Assembly: GCA_905221455.1 (NCBI GenBank)
Contig: CAJNDF010000005.1
Coordinates: 93,011-157,010, forward strand
Source of the DNA: a bacterium
GTDB lineage: Bacteria > Bacillota > Bacilli > Lactobacillales > Streptococcaceae
Length of the DNA stretch: 64,000 nucleotides
Direction of reading: 5' to 3'
Below are positions 9,552 to 19,748 of this stretch, one piece after another; within the stretch, counting starts at the first letter, position 1; every line of letters starts with the position of its first letter. A program made the translations under genes and the position numbers. The notes under the pieces were generated by a model, which was not told the DNA's origin, searched no databases, and saw only the letters and a program-made list of their open reading frames with translations.

Positions 9552-9569
9552 TGTTACATTTTATAACAT
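9552..9569. promoter_or_regulatory. GlnR operator
   Basis: TGTTA-N7-TAACAT fits the GlnR/TnrA consensus TGTNA-N7-TNACA exactly. It lies just upstream of the -35 box of glnRA, so the operon is probably autorepressed by GlnR under nitrogen-rich conditions. Confidence 0.9.
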
Positions 9570-9575
9570 TATCAA

Positions 9576-9604
9576 TTGACGTTTGTCTTTTTTTAGACTA
9601 TAAT
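9576..9604 (+). promoter_or_regulatory. glnRA promoter
   Basis: TTGACG (9576-9581), a 17-base spacer and TATAAT (9599-9604), directly downstream of the GlnR box. Confidence 0.85.
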
Positions 9605-9627
9605 AGACAGAAAGAAGGAAATTGTAA

Positions 9628-9984
9628 ATGAAGGAAAAAGAATTTCGCCGAAATATGGCTGTTTTTCCTATCGGCAGTGTTATGAAGTTGACCGATCTAT
9701 CGGCGCGTCAGATTCGTTATTATGAAGATCAAGAGTTGATTAAACCTGATCGAAACGAAGGGAACCGTCGCATGTATTCCTTGAATGACATGGATCGTTT
9801 GCTTGAAATCAAAGATTATATCTCTGAAGGTTATAATATCGCTGCCATTAAGAAAAAATATGCTGAACGTGAAGCGAAATCCAAGAAAGCGGTGAGTCAG
9901 ACTGAGGTGCGCCGTGCACTTCACAATGAACTCCTCCAACAGGGTCGCTTTGCTTCAGTACGGTCACCTTTTGGTCGCGGTTAG
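9628..9984 (+). CDS. glnR: Nitrogen-responsive repressor GlnR, MerR family
   Basis: GlnR represses glnRA and other nitrogen genes when glutamine is plentiful, acting with feedback-inhibited glutamine synthetase. The MerR-type winged helix spans about 14-85 (MKLTDLSARQIRYYEDQELIKPDR). The C-terminal tail LQQGRFASVRSPFGRG resembles the GlnA-sensing tail of GlnR/TnrA. The length of 118 residues is typical. It starts 24 bases after the -10 element, follows a matching operator, and is followed by glnA after 36 bases. Confidence 0.93.
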   Translation: MKEKEFRRNMAVFPIGSVMKLTDLSARQIRYYEDQELIKPDRNEGNRRMYSLNDMDRLLEIKDYISEGYNIAAIKKKYAEREAKSKKAVSQTEVRRALHNELLQQGRFASVRSPFGRG

Positions 9985-10020
9985 GCAACCGCAAGTAGTC
10001 ATACATTAAGGAGAAAACTC

Positions 10021-11367
10021 ATGCCAATCACAGCTGCAGATATTCGTCGTGAAGTCAAGGAAAAAAATGTTACCTTTATTCGTCTTATGTTCTCAGATAT
10101 TTTGGGAACCATGAAAAACGTCGAAATTCCTGCTACAGATGAACAGTTAGATAAAGTCTTGTCAAACAAGGCGATGTTTGATGGATCTTCTATTGAAGGT
10201 TTTGTACGTATCAATGAGTCGGATATGTACTTGTACCCAGACTTGGATACATGGACAGTCTTCCCTTGGGGAGATGAAAATGGAAGTGTTGCAGGTCTGA
10301 TCTGTGATGTCTATACAACAGAAGGTGAACCATTTGCAGGTGACCCTCGTGGCAATTTGAAACGCGCTCTTCGTCACATGGAAGAAGTGGGATTCAAATC
10401 TTTCAACCTTGGTCCAGAACCAGAATTCTTCCTATTTAAGTTGGATGAAAATGGAGACCCAACACTTGAAGTAAATGACAAGGGTGGCTACTTTGATTTG
10501 GCGCCTACTGACCTTGCGGACAATACGCGTCGTGAGATTGTCAATGTCTTGACCAAAATGGGATTTGAAGTAGAAGCGAGTCACCACGAGGTTGCGGTTG
10601 GACAACACGAAATTGACTTCAAGTACGATGAAGTTCTCCGTGCTTGTGATAAGATTCAAATCTTTAAACTCGTTGTTAAAACCATTGCTCGCAAACATGG
10701 CCTTTACGCAACCTTTATGGCCAAACCAAAATTTGGTATTGCTGGATCAGGTATGCACTGTAATATGTCCTTGTTTGATGCAGAAGGAAACAATGCCTTC
10801 TTTGATCCAAATGATCCAAAAGGAATGCAGTTGTCAGAAACGGCCTACTATTTCCTTGGCGGTTTGATTAAGCATGCTTACAACTATACTGCCATCATGA
10901 ACCCAACGGTTAACTCATATAAACGTTTGGTTCCAGGTTATGAAGCGCCTGTTTACATTGCTTGGGCTGGTCGTAACCGTTCACCACTTGTGCGCGTGCC
11001 TGCTTCACGTGGTATGGGAACTCGTCTTGAGTTGCGTTCAGTGGATCCAATGGCAAACCCATATATCGCTATGGCAGTTCTTTTGGAAGTTGGTTTGCAT
11101 GGTATTGAAAATAAAATCGAAGCACCAGCTCCTATCGAAGAAAATATCTACATCATGACAGCAGAAGAGCGTAAGGAAGCTGGTATTACAGACCTTCCAT
11201 CAACTCTTCACAATGCTTTGAAAGCTTTGACAGAAGATGAAGTTGTCAGAGCAGCTCTTGGAGAACATATCTATACTAGTTTCCTTGAAGCCAAACGAAT
11301 CGAATGGGCAAGCTATGCAACCTTCGTTTCACAATGGGAAATTGATAACTATTTAGATCTTTACTAA
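10021..11367 (+). CDS. glnA: Glutamine synthetase, type I-alpha
   Basis: GlnA condenses glutamate and ammonia to glutamine with ATP; in this lineage it also signals nitrogen status to GlnR. At 448 residues it is the short GSI-alpha form without the adenylylation loop. Motifs include the Asp-latch region FDGSSIEGF (about 53-61), the metal/glutamate-binding segments EPEFFLF and [16 protein letters not shown], and the ATP-binding [27 protein letters not shown] carries the conserved substrate arginine. An AAGGAGA site precedes the ATG. It is the second gene of glnRA. Confidence 0.96.
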   Translation: MPITAADIRREVKEKNVTFIRLMFSDILGTMKNVEIPATDEQLDKVLSNKAMFDGSSIEGFVRINESDMYLYPDLDTWTVFPWGDENGSVAGLICDVYTTEGEPFAGDPRGNLKRALRHMEEVGFKSFNLGPEPEFFLFKLDENGDPTLEVNDKGGYFDLAPTDLADNTRREIVNVLTKMGFEVEASHHEVAVGQHEIDFKYDEVLRACDKIQIFKLVVKTIARKHGLYATFMAKPKFGIAGSGMHCNMSLFDAEGNNAFFDPNDPKGMQLSETAYYFLGGLIKHAYNYTAIMNPTVNSYKRLVPGYEAPVYIAWAGRNRSPLVRVPASRGMGTRLELRSVDPMANPYIAMAVLLEVGLHGIENKIEAPAPIEENIYIMTAEERKEAGITDLPSTLHNALKALTEDEVVRAALGEHIYTSFLEAKRIEWASYATFVSQWEIDNYLDLY

Positions 11368-11378
11368 TACTAGTATGG

Positions 11379-11413
11379 AAGAAAGATTGCCTGAGGGTGG
11401 TCTTTTTTCTTGT
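11379..11413 (+). terminator. Terminator after glnA
   Basis: AAGAAAGATTGCC and GGTGGTCTTTTTTCTT form a G-T-containing stem with a short loop, followed by a T run. Confidence 0.6.
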
Positions 11414-11420
11414 GTTTTAT

Positions 11421-11460
11421 ATCGAGGTGTGATATATTTTATATAACGAAGTGCGATATA
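11421..11460. promoter_or_regulatory. Tandem 16-bp direct repeat, candidate PadR operator
   Basis: ATCGAGGTGTGATATA (11421-11436) and AACGAAGTGCGATATA (11445-11460) agree at 13 of 16 positions and are spaced 24 bases apart. They lie just before the PadR gene, in an AT-rich promoter-like stretch, which suggests autoregulation. Confidence 0.55.
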
Positions 11461-11486
11461 TCGAACTGGATAGGAGGTGGCTATAA

Positions 11487-11807
11487 ATGGAATTAACGGA
11501 TAAGATTCGTCGAGTTTATCTTCCGATGACGGAAACGGGTTTTTATATCTTGTTCTGTCTGCAAAAGGAAGGTCATGGTTATAGTGTTACGCAAAAGGTC
11601 AAGGAGATGACGGATTCGCAAGTTTCGATTAGTCCTGGGACTATGTATGGTACCTTGTCAAAAATGGAAAAGGATGGCTTGATTGCCTTTGTTCGAGAAG
11701 AGGAGAAACGGAAAATCTATCATATCACAGACTTGGGACGAAAAGTCTTAGATATTGAATTGAAGCGTATTGAACGGCTCTATAGAAACAGTCGGGAGGA
11801 AGGATGA
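11487..11807 (+). CDS. PadR family transcriptional regulator
   Basis: A 106-residue winged-helix regulator of the PadR family. The helix-turn-helix region contains ILFCLQKEGHGYSVTQKVKEMT, and the wing carries the typical SPGTMYGTLSKMEKDGLI segment (about 53-71), followed by KRKIYHITDLGRKVL. PadR proteins often control adjacent membrane-protein operons, and here two DUF2812 genes follow with overlap. A GGAGGTGG site precedes the ATG. The effector is unknown. Confidence 0.88.
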   Translation: MELTDKIRRVYLPMTETGFYILFCLQKEGHGYSVTQKVKEMTDSQVSISPGTMYGTLSKMEKDGLIAFVREEEKRKIYHITDLGRKVLDIELKRIERLYRNSREEG

Positions 11808-12382
11808 TGGAAAAGAAAATTGTTTATCGAATTTTTACAATTGCGGATTATGAGAGGGAGCCTCTATACTTTAGAGAAATGCATGCTAAGGGCTGGAAAC
11901 TTAGGAAAGTAAGCTACTCTATCTTATTGTTTGCAGTTAAGTATACCTTTGAAAAGTGTCAGCCTGAGCAAGTGTCTTATCAGTTGGATTTTTACCCAAT
12001 GGAAAAATCAGAGAGATCCTCCTATTTACAACTATTTAAAGACTGTGGCTGGGAGCATATTACAGACTTTAATAGTTTTTCCTATTTTAGAAAAGCACAT
12101 TCTGAAATTGAATCGGATGCAGAATTTGAAATCTATAATGACGCTGCTGGGAAGTTAGCTATGGTTAATCGCATTTTAAGACTGCGATTAGTACCTGTTT
12201 TACTTTTGCTAGCCATACATATACCATTCTTACTTAAATTGCTCAATAGGAGTAATGCGTATGGTCTATGGAGTTTTCTTGCGGTCGGGCTAGATGTTTT
12301 CTTGTCTTTAATCCTTTTGTTAATAGTTGCCTATATTAGCTGGAAGTTATGGCATAAAAAGAAGGAATTGTCAGATTTATGA
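11804..12382 (+). CDS. DUF2812 domain membrane protein (first copy)
   Basis: A 192-residue protein opening with a DUF2812-like module (about 6-110: FTIADYEREPLYFREMHAKGWKL, later F-DCGWEHI). Two C-terminal membrane segments follow (about 128-150 and 157-182). The function is not known. DUF2812 genes are characteristically paired with PadR regulators, and the start overlaps the PadR stop by four bases. A second ATG at 11807 is slightly better spaced from the GGGAGG site. It is probably cotranscribed with the next, paralogous gene. Confidence 0.72.
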   Translation: MMEKKIVYRIFTIADYEREPLYFREMHAKGWKLRKVSYSILLFAVKYTFEKCQPEQVSYQLDFYPMEKSERSSYLQLFKDCGWEHITDFNSFSYFRKAHSEIESDAEFEIYNDAAGKLAMVNRILRLRLVPVLLLLAIHIPFLLKLLNRSNAYGLWSFLAVGLDVFLSLILLLIVAYISWKLWHKKKELSDL

Positions 12383-12416
12383 TAGGGTAGGTATGCTCAA
12401 AATTGGAGGGAAAGTC

Positions 12417-12929
12417 ATGATAAATAAAAAGCAATTTCGGATTTTTACCATTGTTGATTTGGACAAGGAAGAAGAGTATTTGCACGAGATGCACTTAAAA
12501 GGTTGGAGGTATAGAACGAGTCGTTTTGGTTTGTTCTATTTTGACCAATGTCAACCGGACGATGTCATCTACCGTATCTATGATTCTAGATTTCTTAAAA
12601 AGTATCAGCATGAATTGCAAGATTTTAGAAATAGAGGTTGGGAATTGATAGAAACAGGATTTTGTTCAATTCTTCGTAAACCAGCTTCTGATATACTTTC
12701 AGAGGATCAAGTTTATATGAGTAATAATCTCAGGTGGGAAGTTATGCGGTCTAGACTTCGTTCCTGTACAGCTACTTTCTCGGGTGGTCTTGTTGTTTGT
12801 ATGAGTGTATTTAAAAAAGAGCTTTCTATGTCTTTCTTCATTATTTTTCTTTTATATGCTTTTATGATTTCTTATCTAATCCATGGTTTTTTCAGACTTA
12901 AAAGGAAATACAAAATGAATGGAAGGTAA
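12417..12929 (+). CDS. DUF2812 domain membrane protein (second copy)
   Basis: A 170-residue paralogue of the preceding gene: FRIFTIVDLDKEEEYLHEMHLKGWRYR matches its N-terminus, and FRNRGWELIETGFCSILRK corresponds to its GW motif. Hydrophobic segments follow at about 115-132 and 136-158. The ATG at 12417 is chosen because it has GGAGGGAAAG upstream; an in-frame start at 12327 would lie deep inside the preceding gene. The function is unknown. The tandem copies suggest a two-subunit membrane system under PadR control. Confidence 0.7.
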   Translation: MINKKQFRIFTIVDLDKEEEYLHEMHLKGWRYRTSRFGLFYFDQCQPDDVIYRIYDSRFLKKYQHELQDFRNRGWELIETGFCSILRKPASDILSEDQVYMSNNLRWEVMRSRLRSCTATFSGGLVVCMSVFKKELSMSFFIIFLLYAFMISYLIHGFFRLKRKYKMNGR

Positions 12930-12953
12930 GGTTCTAGGTCTTTAGACTGATTT

Positions 12954-12980
12954 TTAGCACTCTTGATAAAAGAGTGCTAA
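12954..12980. promoter_or_regulatory. CIRCE operator 1 of the hrcA operon
   Basis: TTAGCACTC-N9-GAGTGCTAA, a perfect CIRCE element for HrcA. A following T run means it could also act as a terminator for the DUF2812 operon. Confidence 0.95.
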
Positions 12981-12997
12981 TTTTTTGAGTTTTTATC

Positions 12998-13025
12998 TTG
13001 ACATTCTCTTCTAAGGGTGTATAAT
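12998..13025 (+). promoter_or_regulatory. hrcA operon promoter
   Basis: TTGACA (12998-13003), a 16-base spacer and TATAAT (13020-13025). It is bracketed by the two CIRCE operators. Confidence 0.88.
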
Positions 13026-13036
13026 AGAATCATGAG

Positions 13037-13063
13037 TTAGCACTTGAGTGTATCGAGTGCTAA
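13037..13063. promoter_or_regulatory. CIRCE operator 2 of the hrcA operon
   Basis: TTAGCACTT-N9-GAGTGCTAA, one base from perfect, positioned just after the transcription start. Confidence 0.93.
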
Positions 13064-13089
13064 TTGATCAGACAGAGAGGAGTGATGAG

Positions 13090-14124
13090 ATGGTTACAGA
13101 GCGTCAGCAGGATATTTTAAATCTGATTATTGACATCTTTACCAAAACGCACGAACCTGTCGGATCCAAAGCCTTGCAAGAGTCTATTAACTCTAGCAGT
13201 GCAACTATTCGTAATGATATGGCGGCTTTAGAAAAGCAAGGTTTGCTTGAGAAGGCTCATACTTCAAGTGGTCGGATGCCAAGTGTTGCTGGTTTTCAGT
13301 ACTATGTAAAACACTTACTGGATTTTGACCGACTGGCTGAAAATGAGGTATACGAGATTGTCAAAGCCTTTGATCAGGAATTCTTCAAGCTTGAGGATAT
13401 TCTGCAAGAGGCTGCTAATTTACTAACGGATTTGAGTGGCTGTACGGTAGTAGCACTAGACGTTGAGCCCAGCAGACAACGGTTGACAGCCTTTGATATC
13501 GTTGTTTTAGGTCAACATACAGCCTTGGCAGTATTTACCTTAGACGAGTCTCGAACGGTTACCAGTCAGTTTCTGATTCCTAGGAACTTCTTGCAGGAAG
13601 ATTTGCTGAAACTGAAGGCAATCATTCAAGAACGTTTCCTCGCTCACACCGTTCTAGATATTCACTACAAGATTCGGACGGAGATTCCGCAGATTATCCA
13701 GCGTTACTTTACAACAACGGATAATGTCATGGATCTCTTTGAACACATCTTTAAGGAAATGTTCAACGAAAATATCGTGGTGGCAGGCAAGGTCAATCTC
13801 TTGAATTTTGCCAATCTGGCAGCCTATCAGTTCTTTGATCAACCGCAAAAGGTGGCCTTGGAGATTCGTGAAGGGCTGCATGAAGATCAGATGCAAAATG
13901 TTCGTGTTGCGGATAGTCAAGAGTCTTGTCTAGCTGACCTAGCGGTGATTAGTAGCAAGTTCCTCATTCCTTATCGGGGAGTTGGAATTTTAGCAATTAT
14001 CGGTCCGGTCAATCTGGATTACCAACAGCTAATCAACCAAGTCAATGTAGTCAATCGTGTTTTGACCATGAAGTTGACAGATTTTTACCGCTACCTCAGT
14101 AGTAATCATTACGAAGTACATTAA
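13090..14124 (+). CDS. hrcA: Heat-inducible transcription repressor HrcA
   Basis: HrcA binds CIRCE operators and represses the hrcA-grpE-dnaK and groESL operons, with GroEL promoting its active state. The winged-helix domain is at about 1-80 ([47 protein letters not shown]). The C-terminal inserted dimerisation/GAF-like part contains [10 protein letters not shown] near the end. The start at 13090 has GAGAGGAG upstream; a GTG at 13048 in frame lies inside the CIRCE element and is not credible. Length is 344. Confidence 0.95.
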   Translation: MVTERQQDILNLIIDIFTKTHEPVGSKALQESINSSSATIRNDMAALEKQGLLEKAHTSSGRMPSVAGFQYYVKHLLDFDRLAENEVYEIVKAFDQEFFKLEDILQEAANLLTDLSGCTVVALDVEPSRQRLTAFDIVVLGQHTALAVFTLDESRTVTSQFLIPRNFLQEDLLKLKAIIQERFLAHTVLDIHYKIRTEIPQIIQRYFTTTDNVMDLFEHIFKEMFNENIVVAGKVNLLNFANLAAYQFFDQPQKVALEIREGLHEDQMQNVRVADSQESCLADLAVISSKFLIPYRGVGILAIIGPVNLDYQQLINQVNVVNRVLTMKLTDFYRYLSSNHYEVH

Positions 14125-14150
14125 GATTGAAATCATTAAAGGAGGCGAAA

Positions 14151-14675
14151 ATGGCCCAAGATATAAAAAATGAAGAAGTAGAAGAAGTTCAAGAAGAGGA
14201 AGTTGTGGAAACAACTGAAGAAACAACTCCTGAAAAATCTGAATTGGACTTGGCAAATGAACGTGCAGATGAGTTCGAAAACAAATACCTTCGCGCTCAT
14301 GCAGAAATGCAAAATATCCAACGCCGTGCCAATGAAGAGCGTCAAAACTTGCAACGTTATCGTAGCCAGGACTTGGCAAAAGCAATTCTCCCTTCTTTGG
14401 ATAACCTAGAGCGTGCACTCGCAGTTGAAGGTTTGACAGATGATGTGAAGAAGGGCTTGGAAATGGTGCAAGAAAGCTTGATTCACGCTTTGAAAGAAGA
14501 AGGAATCGAAGAAATCGCAGCTGACGGCGAATTTGACCATAACTACCATATGGCCATCCAAACTCTCCCAGCAGACGATGAACACCCAGCAGATACCATC
14601 GCCCAAGTCTTCCAAAAAGGCTACAAACTCCATGACCGCATCCTACGCCCAGCTATGGTAGTGGTCTATAACTAG
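14151..14675 (+). CDS. grpE: Nucleotide exchange factor GrpE
   Basis: GrpE releases ADP from DnaK. The N-terminus is very acidic and coiled-coil-forming (about 1-50). Next comes the long helix with [17 protein letters not shown] and the beta-domain signature ending [12 protein letters not shown]. The start at 14151 (MAQDIKNEE) has GGAGGCGAAA directly upstream; an earlier in-frame codon lacks such a site. Length is 174 residues. It is the second gene of the CIRCE-controlled operon. Confidence 0.95.
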   Translation: MAQDIKNEEVEEVQEEEVVETTEETTPEKSELDLANERADEFENKYLRAHAEMQNIQRRANEERQNLQRYRSQDLAKAILPSLDNLERALAVEGLTDDVKKGLEMVQESLIHALKEEGIEEIAADGEFDHNYHMAIQTLPADDEHPADTIAQVFQKGYKLHDRILRPAMVVVYN

Positions 14676-14777
14676 GCAATAGAGCTAAAAAAAACTTGTC
14701 CGAAACGACAATAAACTATGAAAGAAAGATAAAAAAGTAGTTCAGCTTTGCAATAGTGAGCGAAGCGAACCAAAGAC

Positions 14778-14891
14778 GGTACTCTTCGCTGTGGCGCTAT
14801 TTGCGCAAACTTTGAGACTTTAGGCTCAAAGTTTAGTCAAAGAGATTGACGAAGTCAAGCTCTGACGGCGCCGCCACCTAAGAAGAGTATC
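14778..14891. repeat. Structured intergenic element between grpE and dnaK
   Basis: A 114-base element is bounded by GGTACTCTTC and GAAGAGTATC, with inner GTGGCG/CGCCAC-type complementarity. It holds a central 9-bp hairpin AACTTTGAG / CTCAAAGTT (14808-14833). The ends resemble those of the BOX repeats in this window (ACTCTTC/GAAGAGT), but no BOX-A core is present. It looks like a small non-autonomous repeat or an mRNA processing structure; which one cannot be told here. Confidence 0.45.
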
Positions 14892-14915
14892 AAAAAGAAA
14901 GAATATAAAATTTAA

Positions 14916-16751
<1,836 letters not shown>

Positions 16752-16787
16752 GATGTTGAGGCGTTAAGAAAACGAAAGAAAAATAGG

Positions 16788-16831
16788 AAGCCATCGCCTT
16801 GTGCGATGCACAAAAGATGGCTTATCTTTTT
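16788..16831 (+). terminator. Terminator after dnaK
   Basis: AAGCCATC (16788) pairs with GATGGCTT (16816-16823), with an inner TTGTGC/GCACAA stem, followed by ATCTTTTTT. Confidence 0.85.
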
Positions 16832-16929
16832 TCCGAAGTTTTTAGCCGAAACTCAGTTAAGCCTAACTCGTTAAGAATGACTAATCACTAAGGTGCTTTG
16901 TCTAAATGTAATAATGATAAGAAGAAATC

Positions 16930-16957
16930 CAGAGGTTGCAACCCAGCCTCTGTTTTT
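16930..16957 (+). terminator. CAGAGG/CCTCTG hairpin with T run before the DJ-1-like gene
   Basis: CAGAGG and CCTCTG enclose an 11-base loop and are followed by five T residues. It ends about 24 bases before the next start. It could be a weak second terminator or a leader hairpin. Confidence 0.45.
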
Positions 16958-16980
16958 CGATAAAATAGAGGATGTTGCGT

Positions 16981-17613
16981 ATGAAAAAAGTACTTTGTAT
17001 CATTTATCCTAATTTTTCTCTTTATGAGATAACCACTTTAACGAGTACTTTAGCTCTGTCTTTTGAAATCACGATTGATTATATCGCTTCTGAGAATTCG
17101 ATGGTGGGCTCTGAGGATGGTTTGTCCTGTCAACCGACGAAAACATTGGATCAAGTACGTATAGAAGATTATTCTTGTGTGATTTTGCCAGGAATGGTAA
17201 ATATAGGTCCTGCTCTACAAGATGAGAAATTGATCTCGTTTTTGAGAAGTCTTAATGAGCAGGATATCCTAATTGCAGCCATTTCTTCAGCGCCCCTTTT
17301 ATTGGCGAAAGCAGGCTTGTTGAACGACACGAAATTTACAGGTGGAATTTGGCAAAACTTCTTTGACTATTTTGAATTTCTTCCACGTGAGAATTTCCAA
17401 CCGAAAGTTCTTGTCCAAGATAAACAAATCATTACGGCTATCGGTTTTGCACATCAAGAGTTTGCAAGAAAAGTGATTTTCGGTTTAGGGTTGGCAGAGA
17501 ATACGGACAACTATTTTAAAGAACAGAACGAGTATGCTGAAGAGGATTTGATATTTACTCTATCAGATGAAGAGTTTAATCAAGTGAGGCAGAGTATAGA
17601 AAACAGCCTCTAA
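16981..17613 (+). CDS. DJ-1/PfpI (ThiJ) family protein lacking the usual cysteine
   Basis: A 210-residue class I glutamine-amidotransferase-like protein of the DJ-1/PfpI superfamily. The conserved glutamate of the active site is present (E16 in NFSLYEITTL). The nucleophile elbow reads IAAISSAPLLL (about 98-108), whereas DJ-1 proteins have a cysteine at the position of S102, so a cysteine-based glyoxalase or peptidase activity is not supported. ATG 16981 is preferred over 16972 because AGAGG lies about 10 bases upstream. It sits between dnaK and dnaJ, which suggests a stress link but not a function. Confidence 0.75.
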   Translation: MKKVLCIIYPNFSLYEITTLTSTLALSFEITIDYIASENSMVGSEDGLSCQPTKTLDQVRIEDYSCVILPGMVNIGPALQDEKLISFLRSLNEQDILIAAISSAPLLLAKAGLLNDTKFTGGIWQNFFDYFEFLPRENFQPKVLVQDKQIITAIGFAHQEFARKVIFGLGLAENTDNYFKEQNEYAEEDLIFTLSDEEFNQVRQSIENSL

Positions 17614-17737
17614 AGATTTACATGAAGATTATAGAAAGGAACAAAGGTGTTCAGGGAATTGAACACGGGTTCCCTAATTTTCTTACTCAATATAACAGAA
17701 AGGAATTGAACCCGACCTAAATTCTCGGAAAAAAGAT

Positions 17738-17780
17738 AAATCTGTATAGGAGCATGGCTCCAGCGTCAGATTTCCTATTT
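17738..17780 (+). promoter_or_regulatory. Stem-loop in the dnaJ leader
   Basis: AAATCTG (17738-17744) pairs with CAGATTT (17767-17773), with an inner GGAGC/GCTCC stem, followed by CCTATTTTT. It ends about 32 bases before dnaJ and has terminator-like form, so read-through control or a leader structure is possible. Confidence 0.5.
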
Positions 17781-17812
17781 TTCAGTCGAATTTTACGGTC
17801 TTGGTATCTTGT

Positions 17813-18949
17813 ATGAACAATACTGAATTTTATGATCGTCTGGGGGTGTCAAAAAACGCTTCGGCAGACGAGATCAAAAAGGCTTATCGTAAGCTTTCCA
17901 AAAAATATCACCCAGATATCAACAAGGAGCCTGGTGCTGAGGAAAAGTACAAGGAAGTTCAAGAAGCCTATGAGACTTTGAGTGACGACCAAAAACGTGC
18001 AGCCTACGACCAATATGGTGCGGCTGGAGCCAATGCTGGCTTCGGCGGTGCTGGAGGAGGCTTTGGTGGTTTCAATGGTACAGGAAACTTTGGAGGATTT
18101 GAAGATATTTTCTCTAGTTTCTTTGGCGGTGGCGGATCACGCAATCCAAATGCTCCTCGTCAAGGGGATGACCTCCAGTATCGTGTGAATTTGACCTTTG
18201 AAGAAGCTATTTTCGGAGCTGAAAAAGAAGTCAAATATAACCGTGAAGCAAGCTGTCGTACATGTAATGGCTCAGGTGCTAAGCCAGGAACGAGTCCAGT
18301 CACTTGTGGACGCTGTCATGGTGCTGGTGTCATTAATGTCGATACGCAGACTCCGCTTGGCATGATGCGTCGCCAAGTAACCTGTGATGTCTGTCACGGT
18401 CGCGGAAAAGAAATCAAAGATCCATGTACAACTTGTCACGGTACAGGTCATGAAAAACAAGCTCATAGCGTACATGTGAAAATCCCTGCTGGTGTGGAAA
18501 CCGGTCAACAAATTCGTCTAGCTGGTCAAGGTGAAGCAGGCTTTAACGGTGGGCCTTATGGTGACTTGTATGTAGTAGTTTCTGTGGAAGCTAGCGATAA
18601 GTTTGAACGTGAAGGAACGACTATCTTCTACAATCTCAACCTCAACTTTGTCCAAGCAGCCCTTGGTGATACCGTTGATATTCCAACTGTTCATGGTGAT
18701 GTTGAATTGGTTATCCCAGAGGGCACTCAGACTGGTAAGAAATTCCGCCTACGTGGCAAAGGAGCGCCAAGTCTTCGTGGTGGTGCAGTTGGTGACCAAT
18801 ACGTTACTGTCAATGTTGTAACACCGACAGGCTTGAACGACCGCCAAAAAGCAGCCTTGAAAGAATTCGCAGCTGCAGGTGATTTAAAAGTCAATCCAAA
18901 GAAAAAAGGTTTCTTTGACCATATAAAAGATGCCTTTGATGGAGAATAA
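17813..18949 (+). CDS. dnaJ: Chaperone protein DnaJ
   Basis: DnaJ stimulates DnaK ATPase and delivers substrates. The order is a J domain with HPD (about 1-70, [18 protein letters not shown]), a Gly/Phe-rich linker (about 75-115), four CxxCxGxG zinc motifs starting with CRTCNGSG (about 145-210), and C-terminal substrate-binding domains. Length is 378. The ATG at 17813 gives the canonical [11 protein letters not shown] start; a TTG at 17801 is in frame. No convincing Shine-Dalgarno sequence lies upstream of either codon, which is unusual for this window. Confidence 0.96.
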   Translation: MNNTEFYDRLGVSKNASADEIKKAYRKLSKKYHPDINKEPGAEEKYKEVQEAYETLSDDQKRAAYDQYGAAGANAGFGGAGGGFGGFNGTGNFGGFEDIFSSFFGGGGSRNPNAPRQGDDLQYRVNLTFEEAIFGAEKEVKYNREASCRTCNGSGAKPGTSPVTCGRCHGAGVINVDTQTPLGMMRRQVTCDVCHGRGKEIKDPCTTCHGTGHEKQAHSVHVKIPAGVETGQQIRLAGQGEAGFNGGPYGDLYVVVSVEASDKFEREGTTIFYNLNLNFVQAALGDTVDIPTVHGDVELVIPEGTQTGKKFRLRGKGAPSLRGGAVGDQYVTVNVVTPTGLNDRQKAALKEFAAAGDLKVNPKKKGFFDHIKDAFDGE

Positions 18950-18951
18950 AC

Positions 18952-18975
18952 AAAAAGAGCTAATCAGCTCTTTTT
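18952..18975. terminator. Bidirectional terminator after dnaJ
   Basis: AAAAAGAGCT / AGCTCTTTTT with a four-base loop serves dnaJ and the convergent minus-strand genes. Confidence 0.85.
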
Positions 18976-19261
18976 ACTTATCTTCAAGTTCCTGTGTTTC
19001 TTTGATGACAGCTAGTCTAGTCTGGATATCTTTTTCTAAGACCTTAAACTTGTAAGTCAGGTCTTCTTGGTATTCCTTGATGAGTTCTTTTTGCTGGTCG
19101 ATGATTTGCAGGCTGTTTTGGATAATATCCACGTCATCCTTGATAGCTTGAACGCGGTCAGTAGTATTCAAAACTTCATCTGTGATGGCTTGGCGATTTT
19201 TTGTGACCAAATAACTTCCTGCTGCAGCTCCTACAAATAGCAGTAGATTAGATAATTTCAT
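18974..19261 (-). CDS. Small membrane-anchored coiled-coil protein
   Basis: A 95-residue protein with an N-terminal membrane anchor (about 3-20, LSNLLLFVGAAAGSYLV) followed by a long charged helical region (25-95) of coiled-coil character. It is conserved in form in streptococci but of unknown function; YtxH-type proteins have a similar layout. It lies 9 bases downstream of hit on the minus strand and probably shares its transcript. Confidence 0.65.
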   Translation of the reverse strand: MKLSNLLLFVGAAAGSYLVTKNRQAITDEVLNTTDRVQAIKDDVDIIQNSLQIIDQQKELIKEYQEDLTYKFKVLEKDIQTRLAVIKETQELEDK

Positions 19262-19270
19262 GGCAACTCC

Positions 19271-19681
19271 TTAGGCGTTTTTGATGGTTTCAGCGACTTG
19301 AGCGAGTTTGTCAAAGTCTGGTTCGTGGGCAATAAAATCAATCTTGAGGTCATCGTCGGCACTGTAGCGAGGCACGAGGTGAACGTGGGTGTGAAAAACT
19401 GTTTGTCCTGCGATTTCTTCACAGTTGGCAATGATATTCATGCCAGCAGCCTTAGTAGCTTTCATGACTTTTTGAGCAATTTTTGGCACTTGGGCAAAGA
19501 GTTGGCTAGCGCTAGTAGCGTCCATTTCCAAAAGATTGCGATAGTGCTCTTTTGGTACGACCAAGGTGTGTCCTGGTGTTACTTGAGAGATATCAAGAAA
19601 GGCAAGGACCTGCTCATCTTCATATACTTTTGAAGCAGGAATTTCCCCTGCGATGATTTTACAAAAAATGCAATCTGACAT
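19271..19681 (-). CDS. hit: HIT family nucleotide-binding hydrolase
   Basis: HIT proteins hydrolyse nucleotidyl bonds such as adenosine phosphoramidates. The 136-residue sequence opens CIFCKIIAGEIPASKVYEDE and contains the catalytic histidine triad HTHVHLVPR (about 97-105). The physiological substrate is unknown. It is transcribed divergently from the ABC transporter genes and is followed on the minus strand by the small membrane protein. Confidence 0.92.
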   Translation of the reverse strand: MSDCIFCKIIAGEIPASKVYEDEQVLAFLDISQVTPGHTLVVPKEHYRNLLEMDATSASQLFAQVPKIAQKVMKATKAAGMNIIANCEEIAGQTVFHTHVHLVPRYSADDDLKIDFIAHEPDFDKLAQVAETIKNA

Positions 19682-19748
19682 AAAATCTACCTCTACTGTA
19701 TTGAATTTTGATATAATATAGCTACATTATACCAGATTTGGAGAAAAT

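Noticed and set aside
12327..12416. Longer start for the second DUF2812 gene
   Set aside because: It reads in another frame through the end of the previous gene; GGAGGG sits correctly for ATG 12417.
13048..13089. Upstream GTG extension of hrcA
   Set aside because: The codon lies inside the second CIRCE operator and has no ribosome site; ATG 13090 has GAGAGGAG.
14001..14430. Minus-strand open frames opposite grpE
   Set aside because: Long only because the acidic GrpE N-terminus gives stop-free complementary codons.
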